Below are positions 51,601 through 64,000 of a DNA stretch of 64,000 bases, in pieces (position 1 is the stretch's first letter; every line of letters starts with the position of its first letter). The notes below the pieces were generated by a model, which searched no databases, was not told where the DNA came from, and saw nothing but the letters and a program-made list of their open reading frames with translations. The position numbers were made by a program, and so were the translations under genes. The stretch is from assembly GCA_013365325.1 (NCBI GenBank), contig JABVXV010000058.1, positions 186,001 through 250,000 on the forward strand, given 5' to 3'. The stretch is from Dipetalonema caudispina. Taxonomy: Eukaryota > Nematoda > Chromadorea > Rhabditida > Onchocercidae.

Positions 51601-54600
51601 GGGAAAATTAGATAAACAGTACGGCATGAGCAAGCATAAATGGTGAAAAGGAAAGAAAAGAAGAGATGAATAAAAGTGGCAAAGGGAAACCAACAAGTAT
51701 CAAATGGTAGTACGGGGTTTGGTGCTGGAGCATGGCTGCAGTAAATACCACAGTCAAGTATCACTGATGAATGCCTGTTAATCGTTTGCATGGCACTTTC
51801 TCGAAGCTGTCGTATTGCACACATTGGTTCCAAATTTGATAGCATCTCTGGGAATTGTCGACTATCATCCAGAACATAGCAATACAATTCCTGTAGTGTG
51901 ATTCCTTTTCTTTGTTATTTCATTCCTTTCTTCTATTCCTTCTTTTGCAGTTGTAACACTGTTAGAAAAATTTCTCTTCATAGCAAGTAAATATTTGTTT
52001 GATTAATTGATCATTGTCGTGATAAATTAACTCAATTACAATACCGTCAAAGAGAAGTGAATAGTTGACCTCGACAAAACTGTTCGATGCAGGGTCAAGG
52101 AAGAACCGTAAACCAAGAATTTGTACCCATAAATTCAAAAAGGCAACAACACGTCGTTTTGCAACAATTTTATGCTCATAATCGTTTATTGGCAGTGTAC
52201 CATCCATTCGGACCTGCAAAAAAAAAAAAGAAAAAAACATATAATAATTGACACTTCAGAAAGATCAAAAGATTATTTGCAGCATATTTTAATAATGAAA
52301 GAATAGTAAATTGTTCCCTCCAATTCAAATTTTAGAAGGACCACTGACTTCAAGAAAACTAGTAAAAGGTTCATATAAGTAATGAGAATTAATGTATTCT
52401 GAATTTTTAGTGAATTGAATACACTTCAATGCCAAAACATAAATTCAGAAGAAAGCAACATTAGCAGGAAGCTGAAATTTTGGCATTTTACAAATGTTTG
52501 AAAGTTGAAAAAATAAATTTTTTTAAAAACATACAGTGGAACCACGCATGTAATAATTTTTAAGATAACTGCATAAAATGTTCACGGGCATATGAGTGAT
52601 ATGTGTAAGAATGAAATCCTCCAAAAATGTATCCACTGAGCCATCATCAGTTTGTGCATCGATTCGAGTTTCCAGCAGGTATTCAACAGTTTTCTCCGGC
52701 ATTCCAGCCATCACGGAGTAACTAGAATCTACTTTTTAGAATTCCCAAATTTTACTCTACAGGAAAATGAATCGGCATGTTTTAATTCGTCTTTACTTTA
52801 CTACTTTTGTTGCTACTTCATATTTCACATTAAAGCTATTTAGATATCTGGCTTTTTGTAATCTAAAATGATGTAAAATAAAGTAATCTAATAAAAAAAT
52901 TAACTAATCACAAATAATTACACAGAGATGTACAAGATCTTTGGAAACAAAAATGAGCAACTGCGAGCCTTTGCAATAGTAGCAAGATTTGCTAAGGAAA
53001 AAAAAGTTTTTTTAAAACCGGCTGAGTTCAGGTATCAACTGGAAACAACTAACACAAGTCCACATAAATATTTGTGATTAATCAATTTCTCAACATACCG
53101 AAAAACAGAACAAATTTCGAGAAAAAATGTTTCTCTCAAACTGTTAAAGCTTGAATGACAAACGTTTCTTTGAACTTTCCTTCCTTTGAAAAAAGAAAAA
53201 CGAAAAAATTGATCTCAAAGTGGAGAATTTGAATTTTTGAATTTAAGAACACACAAAAATATTTCGTGCTTTTTTCAAATTATCAAAAAACCATATCAGG
53301 CATGAGTGAGTTAACAATAAAGTGCCAAATGAATGGTAAAAGAACTGTTGAAAAGTTACAAAGAATTGATCAATAGACAAGCAAGAAATTAAAACTGAAA
53401 TAGATTTAATATTCCTTATCCTTTCCCTTTACATTTTCACTTATTTGATACTGAATAACGGTCACTTGTAAATTATGAAAAGTTTAGTGTTGTTGAAACC
53501 AATTAGTTAAGAAGAATATTAAATATGAAATGAATCAGAATTATTTAAAATAAAAATAACTGTTACTAAATTATTTAAAAAAAAAAAAATCAATACCAAC
53601 CAGCATCTTTTCCTTACGTCTGAGGCCAAATCACCGATAGTATCTGTTGCTGTAGCATTAACTGCAACTGTTAAGGAACCGTGATAAGCATTGTTAAGTG
53701 TTCGATACACTGCGTTCATCTTCTCCAATACCAGCACATCCTGTCCATGTTCTTTCAAGCGTACCGTATTCGCTTCAACATCTCGTAAAATACTACAAAA
53801 AGAAAAGCTCTACTTTATTTCATATCTGAAACTATAATGCTCGATCGTTTAAGATAAGAAAGATCAATGATTTTCAGGAACATAAAGTTTCATTCATCAT
53901 TCTAAATGTTATTCGTATTGTAAATTAATTTTGCTTTCTGGTGAATAAAGTGTTGTTAATAGCTAATATCAACGTATGGTTCATTTCTGATAAAAAGTGC
54001 AGAAATAATATTGCAGCCTCTTTGCTAAGAAATAATTGGGTCTAATCTTTATTAATGGATGACATTGACATTTGATATCCTTCAATGTGAAGTAAACAGA
54101 GAAATGGGTTGCATGGAAATTGAATGATCTCTTGCAAGAAGCCAACAAATAATTTCTTTGTTTCAACGATCTTTTAAATTGCTTTGAATCTGGCAAGTAA
54201 GAAATAAGAAAAGTTGAAGACATATGAATAAAGCAAAGCTAACTTATCAGTGAAACAACAAATGCACTTCAAGTGGCAATGCTGGTTGGATCAACCAATG
54301 AGATGCATATAGGAAGGGAAAAAATTGTAGGAGAAAATCGGATGATATTATTTTTAAAAGTACTAGATAGTAAAGATTTTTACGTTGGAATAAATTCTAA
54401 GCAAATATCTCACGATATTATTATATTTAAGTAAGCATTACTTACTTATTTCTTTTCCCATAGAAGTGTTTCCGGAATCTTTTCACATGTTAAAATATTG
54501 ACATTAACAACTATTAATATCTATTTGTTGAAAAAAGGTAACTTGAAATCTCCGGAATAATTCTTATTGCGAGAAAATAATATTAACCAATTAGTTTCAA

Positions 54601-57600
54601 TGTTCAATGATAGTTGAGCAGTACACTGATCAGGAAAAGAGTTCATATTTATCTTCAGTAATTCATGATTGCAATATCTTAATGTGTAAATTGCAGCAAA
54701 ATGAATTCGACAAATCACTATCACTAAATTTTCGTTATCGTGCATTATAAACCATTTAAGATATTCTATCTATTTCGATATTCCGCTTGTATATTAACAC
54801 ATAGTGATTTGATAAACAACTATGTGATGGAAGTTATCATAAATTACACACTAACTAATTAGTCTAGATAGCTGTCCCTTAACGTTTTAGTTAAGTACAT
54901 ACGATGATATGTGGAAAAAGTCGTTAACGATAGGCAAGATCTGTTTGCTTGTGGAAAAAAGTGTGCTCGAAGATTTATTTGCATTGCTTATGCAGCAATA
55001 TAGCAATTCTTATTATGTCTCATTTTATAGCTGCCAGAAGTGATTATTTATAATAATAATTAAGGTTTAACAAATATGAGAATAGTTATGGCATTGTCGA
55101 AGCACAATATAAGTGTTATGTATTTCTAAAGCCAAGAAGGTACCTCTGCTTAGACTAAAGACAAGTGAAGAAATTAACTGCAAGTTTGACCAAAAATAGT
55201 CGTAAATTTAAAATTGAATCCTAGAAAAATTGTCATAAAAGAGTTCACTCCATAAAATGCAAAAATATTTGCAAAATATTGAAATTGAAATCTTGAGAAA
55301 GTAATCGGAATGATTTGAAGAGCCAAGAAAGAAAAATTGAAATACATAAAAGTTGATTAAAATTAAAATATCAATTTGAACGAACTTTCCCAGTAGTAGT
55401 CAAATGAGTAAGTTGAAATGAATGAAAATGCAAGGAAGATGGACATAAAATCTACATTTCATGTAATAAAAAGAATGCTATGAGGCACTTCCTATCATTC
55501 CTATTCCAATCAACAACGGTACTATCAAGATGGGTAATTGTTGTAGCACTATGAGTGCTTTAATTTTATTACAACTGCTTCCTATTAAATACATAAACGA
55601 ATTGGAAATTAAAAAAAAAAAAAGGAAAAAAAATGTCATCAACTAACAAAACTATGAGAAAAAATTCAAGTTAGAAATCAACAAAAAAAAAAAGAAAATA
55701 AGTATATCGATAAATTTTAAAAAAAAAAAATGAAAAAAGATACATATATCCAAATGAATGAAGTTTAGTAGTATTCTTTTTGAAAGAATAATTTTATATG
55801 CAGCATGGGGTGATCAATATTCGTTGAAAAATCACAAAAGTGAGCAGTAATTCGGAAATGGTCACATGGGACAAAAATCAAATCTTTTTTGGTGGATCGT
55901 ACTGAACAGATATCTATTGTTAACATCATTTATTGAATTCTTAAATTAAATTGTTCCTGTCTTTCAGTAATATCAGACAGGAGAATGTTCGCATTTCTCA
56001 AAATTGATCTTATGCGAATGCTCCAATCGTTTTATACTAGAAATTTTTGAGAAATAAAATCGCTCACGAGAATGACCAGCTACAATGGACAACAGATTAC
56101 ATCTCCGTCAATACCAAATACGAACATTCCTTCAAACAATTTCTTATTCAAGCTTTCATCGAATTCGGAAATTTCGTTAGAAATTGTCAAATACGATTAA
56201 AATCAAGGAAGAAAACAATGTACCACTGTCATTACAGCAATCTTCCAGCTCCCACCTGTCCACTATATCTTCTCTTGGGAGCCATAATCAATTCATTTTT
56301 CCGCTTCCAATACACTTAATCGTATCACTGAGAGAGAGAGAGAGGGAACGGACTTAGTGAAAATGCGGATAGAATGTAATTTCTGAATTTTGGATAAATT
56401 GAAAGCTTAAAACCTCAGTATATAAAAGACTAAAGGGAATCAAACAACGTGATCCTTTGCAATCGGCATGCTGCATGCAGCTGCCTACATCGATGCAATA
56501 TGTGTCAAATACTACTGCATGTGCCTTTATTCTATAGCAATGTCCTACTTTCAGCCATAAAACTTTTCTTCATGGAAAAGCCTGTCTCTTTGAATAGTAA
56601 TTTGCCTAAATCTTGGAGATGTTTTTTGCAATCCAACTTGCTCAAACAGAAATTTCATTCAAATGGAAACAATTCACCTCTAATTTCGAAATTTAAATTT
56701 ATCTAAAAATTTAGCAAGCCTTCAAATCATTCATAGAACAATAAAAGTGATAGTGAAAATTCACGGATGCATTATAGCCTTGACTCATTCTATTATTAAT
56801 TATTTTCAAAGAGAAACTCACCGATTAAAATCGTTCTTGTCGATACGCAGAAACTGTGATTTATCTTTCCGAAGAACTACTGTAGCAGCACGAGGTGCAT
56901 CATTTACCAAAGCTAATTTACCAAAATCGTCACCTTCACGAAGAGTACAAACGACACCCTAAATTGGAAGAAATATTTGGCTCATTATCATTATAAATGC
57001 ATTTTATTCTATCATTCTTATCACTATCGACATCATTGTCATAATAATTGCTGTCAAAAATATTGTCAATTTCTCATCAATTTAGTTATCAACAGTACTT
57101 TCATTACAAAGTAAATAGAACAGTAAAAAAACGAGCCAATAAAATAATAGTTGTAGAAGGCATGATGGAAGAGAAGAGAAGGAAAATTGCTTCGTCATCT
57201 TTTATGATATGCATTAGTTTTATGACCCAAGTTGCAAAAATCCTGATCCAAGCAAATAACTCATACTATCTTACAAAAATGTTCCATGAAAAATGTGAGA
57301 AGAAATCTCTTTAAAATATCATTTTGAATGGAATATTTAAAAAGTGGAAATTTTCTGCTTTTCATCAAATTTTTTCACAAGGCGATACGATGGAACTTTA
57401 TCAATTATCACTAATGCAACGTCTATTCATTTGGAATTTTTTGTTATCATTTCATTTCAGTCGACTTTCTATTTTCAATAACAATAAAAACTAAACATTC
57501 TTTTCTTTTTTTTTTTCTTCTACAAAATCTATGCGAGCCTTTCAAGGTGCGAAGAATTATTGAAGCTCACAGAATGGGTATAAATGAAACCGTAGACTCT

Positions 57601-60600
57601 TAGTATAATAATTCAGAAAAGTCAAAAAAATTAAGAACATTTCGACGGAATGGTGGAATAAATGTTCGAAGTTTGTTGCTTATATTTCTCATAATTAAAC
57701 CACAAAGTGGTTCGAAAAATCTGAATCGTCATGAAATTATTATTTGAACAAACAAAATTGCATTTGTTTCGATAGAAAAGGGCATGAAGGATGTGTGGAC
57801 AAATAAAATTGAGGAAGCGCAAAAGTACATGGAAAATCTTAGAAATTCGTAGCAGTGAATTGAATATTAGTAAGGGAACGGTTCATATTTGATATGAATA
57901 AATGACATTTTGGACATATGTTGTGAGACTTAGGGAATATCGAATTTGCTTTTTTTAAGTTTCGAATTTTCCACTTGGCACATTTTTCTATCCTATTTGT
58001 AATTCCGGAGAAAATGATTGTATCAAAAGAGCGAAAAAAGGGGAAGCTAAAGTAAGTTTAGCAGAGGTAATATTTTATATCTAGGTAAATACAAAGACGA
58101 CAACTTGACCCCTAATCCTATTGAGTTGCTAGTAGTTCGGATAATCTCTCTTAAGGCTAGCAATACAGAAATTCATTGAGAAATCTTTAAAATCCAAATT
58201 TGATTCAAATATGTCAGGAAATTGGGGGCAGTCTTAAGTGGTGAACGTAAAAATGCTAAAACTTTGAACAGTTTTAGTATGAAAAAGCCTTACTTTTCCA
58301 TGTATGATAACATCAACGGATCCTTTAAGAACGATATACCAACAATTACCCTCGTCACCCTGCCGGAACAATACATGTCCGGCATGTTGGTGCTGTTCGA
58401 AGAAAACAACTGCCGCCAATTCACGTTTTACCATTGTACTCAAATGTGTTAATGCTTTCACGTGTAATAATTCCCTGTAGACGTGTTCTAGCTCTTGAAT
58501 CGTACGCTCCGATGATCTGAAAATGGTACGAAAAGTTGAGAGAAATCTTAATAGAGTATTTAATTAGCATCCAAAAATAGCTATCTTTTATAATCTAAAA
58601 ATATGCCTTTACTTTGTTTCATTCTTTGCTTATGCTAAAAGCATAAAAATAGATATTATCTTAAAGTGATTAAACAGACGGTTTGCAGAGAATCATTCGA
58701 AATAACGAATCAGGTCCAATGGTACTGAGGAAGAATATAGCTGCAGCAATATCATTGACGTGTAGTACCATTTCTTGCTCACCGTCAAATATTACACCAG
58801 TTGTTAACCTGGGTGCTTTAGAATTTATAACTTTCATTTATTTTTAAGTAATAAGAAAGGTTGACATTTGTTCCTCAAAATAATTTTTTGCGTTAAGTTT
58901 TAGAAATATACCAATGTAATTCATTGAATAATTTATTAAATAATTAGGTTGCTTGCTATTAGCTTACAAAATATATTAATCAAATGAGAGAGCACAACCG
59001 ATCAACAAAAATCAAGTTTAAATTGGGATTATAATAAGAAAAACGAAAATACTAGTATCTAAGGAGGATATACAACGGGAGGGTAAATGGATTAAAACTT
59101 TGGACGTATACGTTCACGTGAAATCTAACGCACTTTTACACCTACATATTTGAATACATCTTCGTACAACGACTTTTAGCTTGTATAAATTCATGAAAAA
59201 TCGAATTTTTTTCGAATGAAAAAGAAGACTTTGAGAAATATGCACTACAGACCAGACCGTCAAGTACCTCATATGGACGCTACTTGTGGTACCAATAGTC
59301 CAACGATAAAAGATATGCTTGTCGGCAAATTGTAACTCGTTGCTTACTGAAAAGTAACAAATATGATCTCCTAAATTTGTATGACAAACCCTTTGATCAA
59401 TAATTTCCTTAAAACCACGATAGTTTTGCTCTTGAAATTACGATTCTCTCTTCGTCTTTTGTCCATTTATCTATTTGTGTTTTTGCAAGCAGTACTTTCC
59501 GTATGAGAGCATTTTTTCTCTAATTTAAAAATTTTTGTTTGTTTTGGTATTGGCTTTTCATCTTTTAAAGATGTGTTTTTCTTGGCGCAAAAGTATGCTT
59601 GAACATTATTCATTTAAGAGACGGAAGCTAAGCTTTCGATTGGCAAACTTGCTAATTGAAAATTTTACGCCACCCAAATGGCTGACTGAAGGGCTCACAT
59701 ATCTAATCCTCCACTGCCATGATGAATTCAGCTTGAGGTATGATTTCAATTTTCAATACGCTATGGTAATTGCCTCAAAGTTTGCTCTAAAAGTGAGAAG
59801 AGTAATAAGCACAGCCAGAAGAATCAAATTCACTTACCATGTGCAATCACACCATTTTCTAGCAATGCTTGCCACATACCAACCACTTGAAAACGTGTTA
59901 ATGATATATTTTTGGTTGATACCAACGTATCGGTCGCAAGATTACTCAACCAATCAACCATTTCCGTACCAATCATACATGACAAAAAAGACTGAAAGAA
60001 ATTCTCGTTGTGTTAATTTTCAAATTTTTAATTAATCTAATGTGATTACCAAAGATTTTAATTACATAATAAAAGCAACCATATTCTGCTTTCCATGTCT
60101 TTTCTACTTTTTCCTGTTATCTGTTACTTGTTTTTGTTGTTTTACACTGAAATTTTAGGTGTAATTAATTTGTATTGCTGCAGTAAAACATTTTGCTTGC
60201 TTGCTTGATACGTTTAATATTGCGGGCAAGAATTCATTCAGTTTTGTTTTGTGATAGTAGTAAATTAATTAGATAAGTGATGAGGGAAGGATGTTGAAAA
60301 CTTATTATTCCACAGTCTTACACTTAAATTGGACTTGGGTATTCCTCAATGACTTCTTAATGACAGAATGCCTTTCATCTAACTTTTCCATATTTGTGAT
60401 TTGGAAGTTAAAAATATGAATAACTTTAAAAAAATGAAAATAAAATCCTTTTGGCTCAATTTTGAACTGTTTGCACATTTAAAAAACCAAAATAGAAAAT
60501 TTAATACACATTTTACACCACAGTTTTAATCTTATGACTTCAATTCTTAGCCAAATTGAATCGCTGGGCCATTTTTAGTGCGTTGTCATAAATAATTGCT

Positions 60601-61602
60601 GAATGAATGAATCATGAATTCTGATTCAACATTATTTTCCTTTTATTATTCAGTGTTATATATATTGCTATAATTTGTTTTTGCTTTCAACAATGATTTT
60701 TAATAGATTTTGAGAACGAACATTATGCGTCTTTTAAACTTTTCACATTGTCTTGAAATGCTTTCAATGGAAATCAAAAACAATTTTTGCTTTAGAAAAT
60801 GAAACTTGTAATTATCATATTTTCCACCACTTTCGTTTGGTTTCCTTTCTTCTCCCCCTATTAAATTGTCAATTGTCATATCCTTGTAGAGTATTTGACA
60901 TCTTTTTTGATTCCCTGATGCTTTTTGTATAATTCAGATTATTTCGCATCATTTCCTTTCGTTTGCTCAAAATTTAACAAAAGCACAATGACATAAGCAT
61001 CCGTTCATTACATAGCATCTTGCAAATGAATTTTTGATTTTGAAAAAAAAAAAACCTGCAAATGTCCTCTACGATCACTGATAAGATGTGGATCACGTAG
61101 TTCCATTGCCTGTTTAAGGATATGTCCTGCATCATAGATCCTTGATTCTAGTGACTAGAAATTTGAGAGATGTAATTAGCTTAATCAAAAATTCTTTAGG
61201 TTGACAATTTTGCACAAAGTTGATGGAAGCTTTTTTTTTTAAAAAAAAAAAAACAATCTCACTACCATTATTGATAGTAATTTCAACTAAATCTGACAGA
61301 TATGTTCGGTGCTTGGCATATATATCATTGAATCTCTGATTCATTGATGTTAGGGCACCTTTTTAAGCAATTGAATTGACAGGCATTTCAACAAGACATT
61401 TGGATAATGAGAAATTGAAATGTATGAAAAGAAACGCTATTCCACTTACAGTAGAATTATTGAGTTCAAAGTAACTTGAAGGCGAATTCCAATCACAGTG
61501 TGTTTCGCTATCAATATCAGCAGTAGTTGCATTTGGCTCATATCGCACATCATTTGCGATTTCGTTGTTACGCTGTCGCATTTCATAAAAATTGTACGCC
61601 AT
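48677..61602 (-). CDS. EPAC-type cAMP-regulated Rap guanine exchange factor
   Basis: Exons in transcript order: 61610-61450 (first ATG 61602), 61335-61255, 61154-61056, 59991-59838, 59346-59268, 58808-58680, 58516-58294, 56958-56822, 53792-53601, 52721-52535, 52213-52070, 51890-51749, 51554-51399, 50978-50881, 50723-50577, 50468-50305, 50031-49941, 49770-49567, 49270-49222, 48987-48942, 48758-48677. All phases agree; 918 aa from that ATG. Domains: DEP at about 85-185 ([21 protein letters not shown]); cAMP-binding domain at 245-365 ([33 protein letters not shown] with phosphate-binding Arg329); REM at 420-560 ([11 protein letters not shown]); a linker domain with SSG; and CDC25/RasGEF at 670-918 ([46 protein letters not shown]). 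cAMP binding releases autoinhibition so the catalytic part loads Rap with GTP. The 5' end is uncertain, since the first exon needs one base from upstream if it is internal. Confidence 0.92.
53793..56821 (-). other. Large EPAC intron
   Basis: About 3.0 kb between the exon ending the cAMP-binding domain and the next one. It holds poly(A) tracts around 55607-55740 and a (GA)n run at about 56330-56345. A plus-strand open frame at 56047-56319 has fairly normal composition but no known domain and begins with TTG, so it is not called as a gene. Confidence 0.6.
59992..61055 (-). other. EPAC intron inside the DEP domain
   Basis: About 1.06 kb intron splitting the DEP domain between HLQ and SFLSC. AT-rich; nothing else recognised. 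Confidence 0.6.
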
Positions 61603-61985
61603 TTTGCCATCTATAAAAAATGCAACAAATTCATTAAAATCAAGTTTCATTTCAGTTTAAGTTAAGTTAAAAATTCCAATTTATGTTCAAGTTTTAAAAG
61701 AAATTTTTTACTTTATATGTATATTGCTGAATAATTTCTATACCTTACGTATAACTTTTTGGTCTGCTTAATCATTTATATATTAATTGGCTTCAACAAA
61801 ATATTATGATTATTACTGTTAAGGGTGAAATGAATTTGATAGGATGATTTTTCAATTTCAGAATTTATTTACTATGGAATTCCTCTAAATCTGTAAATGC
61901 CGCATGTATTGATTCTGCAGAACAAGGAGAATTTCTACGAAGTCTTACTAACTTAATTTCGCTCCCAATAGTTCCTGTTGCTCAC

Positions 61986-62095
61986 TATCATAATGTACTT
62001 TTCAGGTTCATTGAAATCCATCATTATATCACCTTCTAGTCTAATACTATGCTTTTGCTTGTGACTTTGCGGAACTAATGCTGCCACATTGTAGT
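61986..62095 (-). CDS. Candidate upstream EPAC exon
   Basis: A TTTTCGCAG acceptor (transcript sense) is followed by a 110-bp segment open in only one frame (contains VAALVPQSHKQKHSI) that ends at a GTGAGC donor in phase 0. It would need at least one more exon to reach the phase-1 junction required by the exon at 61610. It does not resemble a cyclic-nucleotide-binding domain. It may belong to the EPAC N-terminus or be spurious. Confidence 0.3.
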
Positions 62096-64000
62096 CTGCG
62101 AAAAGAAATATATATGAAAAATTAGTTTCTCATTGCGAACAATCAATCTTTCGATGAAACTAAGATAAACAAATAGTGAAAGCATGTAGCAGTGAATTAG
62201 ATGAAAGCATCCCCAAAATTCATATTATCTTTAGAACAAAAGATAATGATATATACTATCAGTAAAGTATCTCTCTCATATAATCATTTCTATATCTGAA
62301 AAATCATTGCTTATCTTGATTATTGCAGAGAAGTTTGATTACGGCAGTTCACTGGAAGTTTTTTCAGAATTAATTAATTATATTCCTAAATCAAATCCAA
62401 TAATTATTCATACATACATTGCAAATATTAAGTCTTCTTCATCAACTAACTCATGAATTTTTCATAGATCAGTTGAAATATTTAATTAAATGATGTTTTT
62501 CGAATTCTGTTAAAAATAAATGAGTATAGCTGCAAATTTCTGTACCGCAATAAAAAGTGCTGCATTTTGCGCTTGACAGAATTTATATTTTCATTTCCAC
62601 TCTAATTTTGACTAAAGTAAGTGTTCAAACCTAGATTTCAATCCTAATTTTAATTCATTATTTACTATGTAAACTTTTTTGTGCACATTGCACCAGAATT
62701 GCATGAAATTTTTCGGAGTCTGTTAGGCCATGAATATCAAATTCAGGAGTATTAATTAAATTTGACCATCAAATAATCGATTTGTCACAATTAAATGATC
62801 AAACAATCTTGATGGTCCAGGTGATAAAATACTAACAGCTTCTCAACACATCCTCTAAAAAAGAGAAATCTAGAAATTAATTAACAGTATACTTTTTTTT
62901 AACATTGAAAGCTTTGCTTTTCGTATTAGGGAAAAATCGCTTTTCCTATTAGTTAATTTTTCTGATATTCAAACTATCAGGAAGATAATTATGCCAGTCA
63001 GATGATTTGCTTCTAAATTATCTCTTTCGTCGCAATATACGTAAGCACTGACTCTCCAAAAATTACGACTTCTTTGACTTTATCAGATAGCTTATCTCAA
63101 AAAAAGATTGTGCTAAATTGACATCGATAAAGGGACCAAATGAAGTAATAATATTAGAAATGATAAACTTGGACATTTAAGGTTATTCGTTAGTTCAAAG
63201 ACAATTCTATTTTATTTGTAACGTCATCTCTTTCGACTCTTTAAAAGTATTTCAGTGCTCAGAATTTTTTAGATCGGCGCATTTTGATAGAATATAATTG
63301 TTATGATACAATACAAATTTTCACGTAAATTGTGTGCTAAAAATCAACTTAAAATCATAGAAAAATTTAGCTTGGAAACAAAATTCCTACGTATATAAAC
63401 GGAAAAGAAACGAACGGAGATTATCTGAGACGAGATCCTGCATGACGATAATATGTGGTTGCAGATTATCCGTGTGCTTCTGCAATAATGTTAGCTCGTT
63501 ACAAATACATTCAGAAAAAGCATGCAAAAAGGTATGTTGTGATAACAGCGCAAGCGTAATTTGCTATTTACTGCTAAATGTATCAACAATTTAGGTAATA
63601 GCTATAGCAGAAATGATATTAGAGTGAATTTTAGAATATTTTACCCAATTTCTTGGTAGTTTCGCAGAGATTTTATTCAAACTACTTCCGCAGAAGGTGT
63701 GGGGATCTTTTGGAAAGATAGGCATGAAGTGAATTGTTGTTGGAATGCTATTTAAAGAGGAAAACTATCGGCGAGAAGTTTAATAGTAAGGGAAAGTACT
63801 TCGATACTTGTTATTATTAATTCCTTTTGAATAACTAAGTGCAGTAAAAATTGAAAAAATAAAAGAGAGAGAAAAAGATACTGATGGAAGAAAGCTGAGC
63901 AAATGAATATGACAGAATAATTCTGACAGGTGTTATAATGCGTGTTGGCTTATGATTAGAAGTAGAAGCAGCCTGTGAAGTTGAAAATTTCCAGATTGCA
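62096..64000. other. Region upstream of EPAC, no supported gene
   Basis: AT-rich sequence with no recognised coding segment. On the plus strand an ATG at 63488 opens a 44-bp frame ending in a strong donor (AAAAG|GTATGT). It joins in phase to a segment after TTTCGCAG at 63667 that ends at a stop near 63751, giving about 42 residues. This is too little to call a gene. Confidence 0.4.

Noticed and set aside
56047..56319. 90-codon plus-strand frame within an EPAC intron
   Set aside because: Begins at TTG, has no recognisable domain, and no flanking exon was found; kept only as a note in the intron entry.
59535..60035. 166-codon plus-strand open frame, the longest in the window
   Set aside because: It runs antisense through an EPAC DEP-domain exon (59838-59991) that has clear family similarity; the plus frame has no domain.
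1..64000. tRNA genes, rRNA genes, CRISPR arrays, prokaryotic operons
   Set aside because: No cloverleaf-capable tRNA, rRNA-like block, or regularly spaced repeat array was found by reading both strands; the gene structure is eukaryotic.

Overview
The window looks like nuclear DNA of a spirurid (clade III), probably filarial, nematode. The sequence is strongly AT-rich. Genes are split into many exons of about 50-290 bp by introns of roughly 150-1000 bp. Acceptors are mostly TTTCAG-like, acceptor-like sites sit just before several start codons (as expected for spliced-leader trans-splicing), and the proteins resemble animal families. No bacterial operon signals, CRISPR arrays or rRNA genes were seen. 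Exon maps were made by hand-translating both strands and requiring phase agreement at every junction. Family assignments rest on remembered family sequences, not on a search.

Layout. Positions 1-12.2 kb are mostly non-coding: homopolymer runs, a (CTA)n microsatellite, a 37-bp direct repeat, one candidate first exon near 8.7 kb, and a cluster of TACGTG sites just upstream of the first gene. At 12.3-19.7 kb (+) lies a 19-exon BED-finger/hAT-transposase-derived protein of about 1130 aa. At 24.3-26.0 kb (-) lies a small predicted membrane protein (171 aa), apparently the second gene of an operon. Its upstream partner at 26.1-36.1 kb (-) is a complete 23-exon P4-ATPase lipid flippase (1130 aa, ATP8A/TAT-1-like). 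The 3-kb intergenic space between the divergently transcribed flippase and SPRING genes holds a decayed full-length mariner transposon (37348-38618). At 39.1-40.8 kb (+) is a SPRING1 (C12orf49) orthologue of 224 aa. At 41.9-47.3 kb (+) is a TMEM209 orthologue of 695 aa with one GC-AG intron. At 48.7-61.6 kb (-) is an EPAC-type cAMP-regulated Rap exchange factor (at least 918 aa), convergent with TMEM209; its 5' end may reach past 62 kb.

The genes are mainly housekeeping membrane, lipid and signalling functions: phospholipid flipping, SREBP-pathway licensing, a nuclear-envelope protein and cAMP-to-Rap signalling. Apart from the proposed flippase operon I see no sign that they form one pathway. 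The most noteworthy items are the operon with an unrecognised membrane protein, the mariner relic inside a divergent promoter, the domesticated hAT gene with an atypical BED finger and a possible hypoxia-element cluster, and the EPAC N-terminus that keeps only what looks like the tail of a first cyclic-nucleotide domain.
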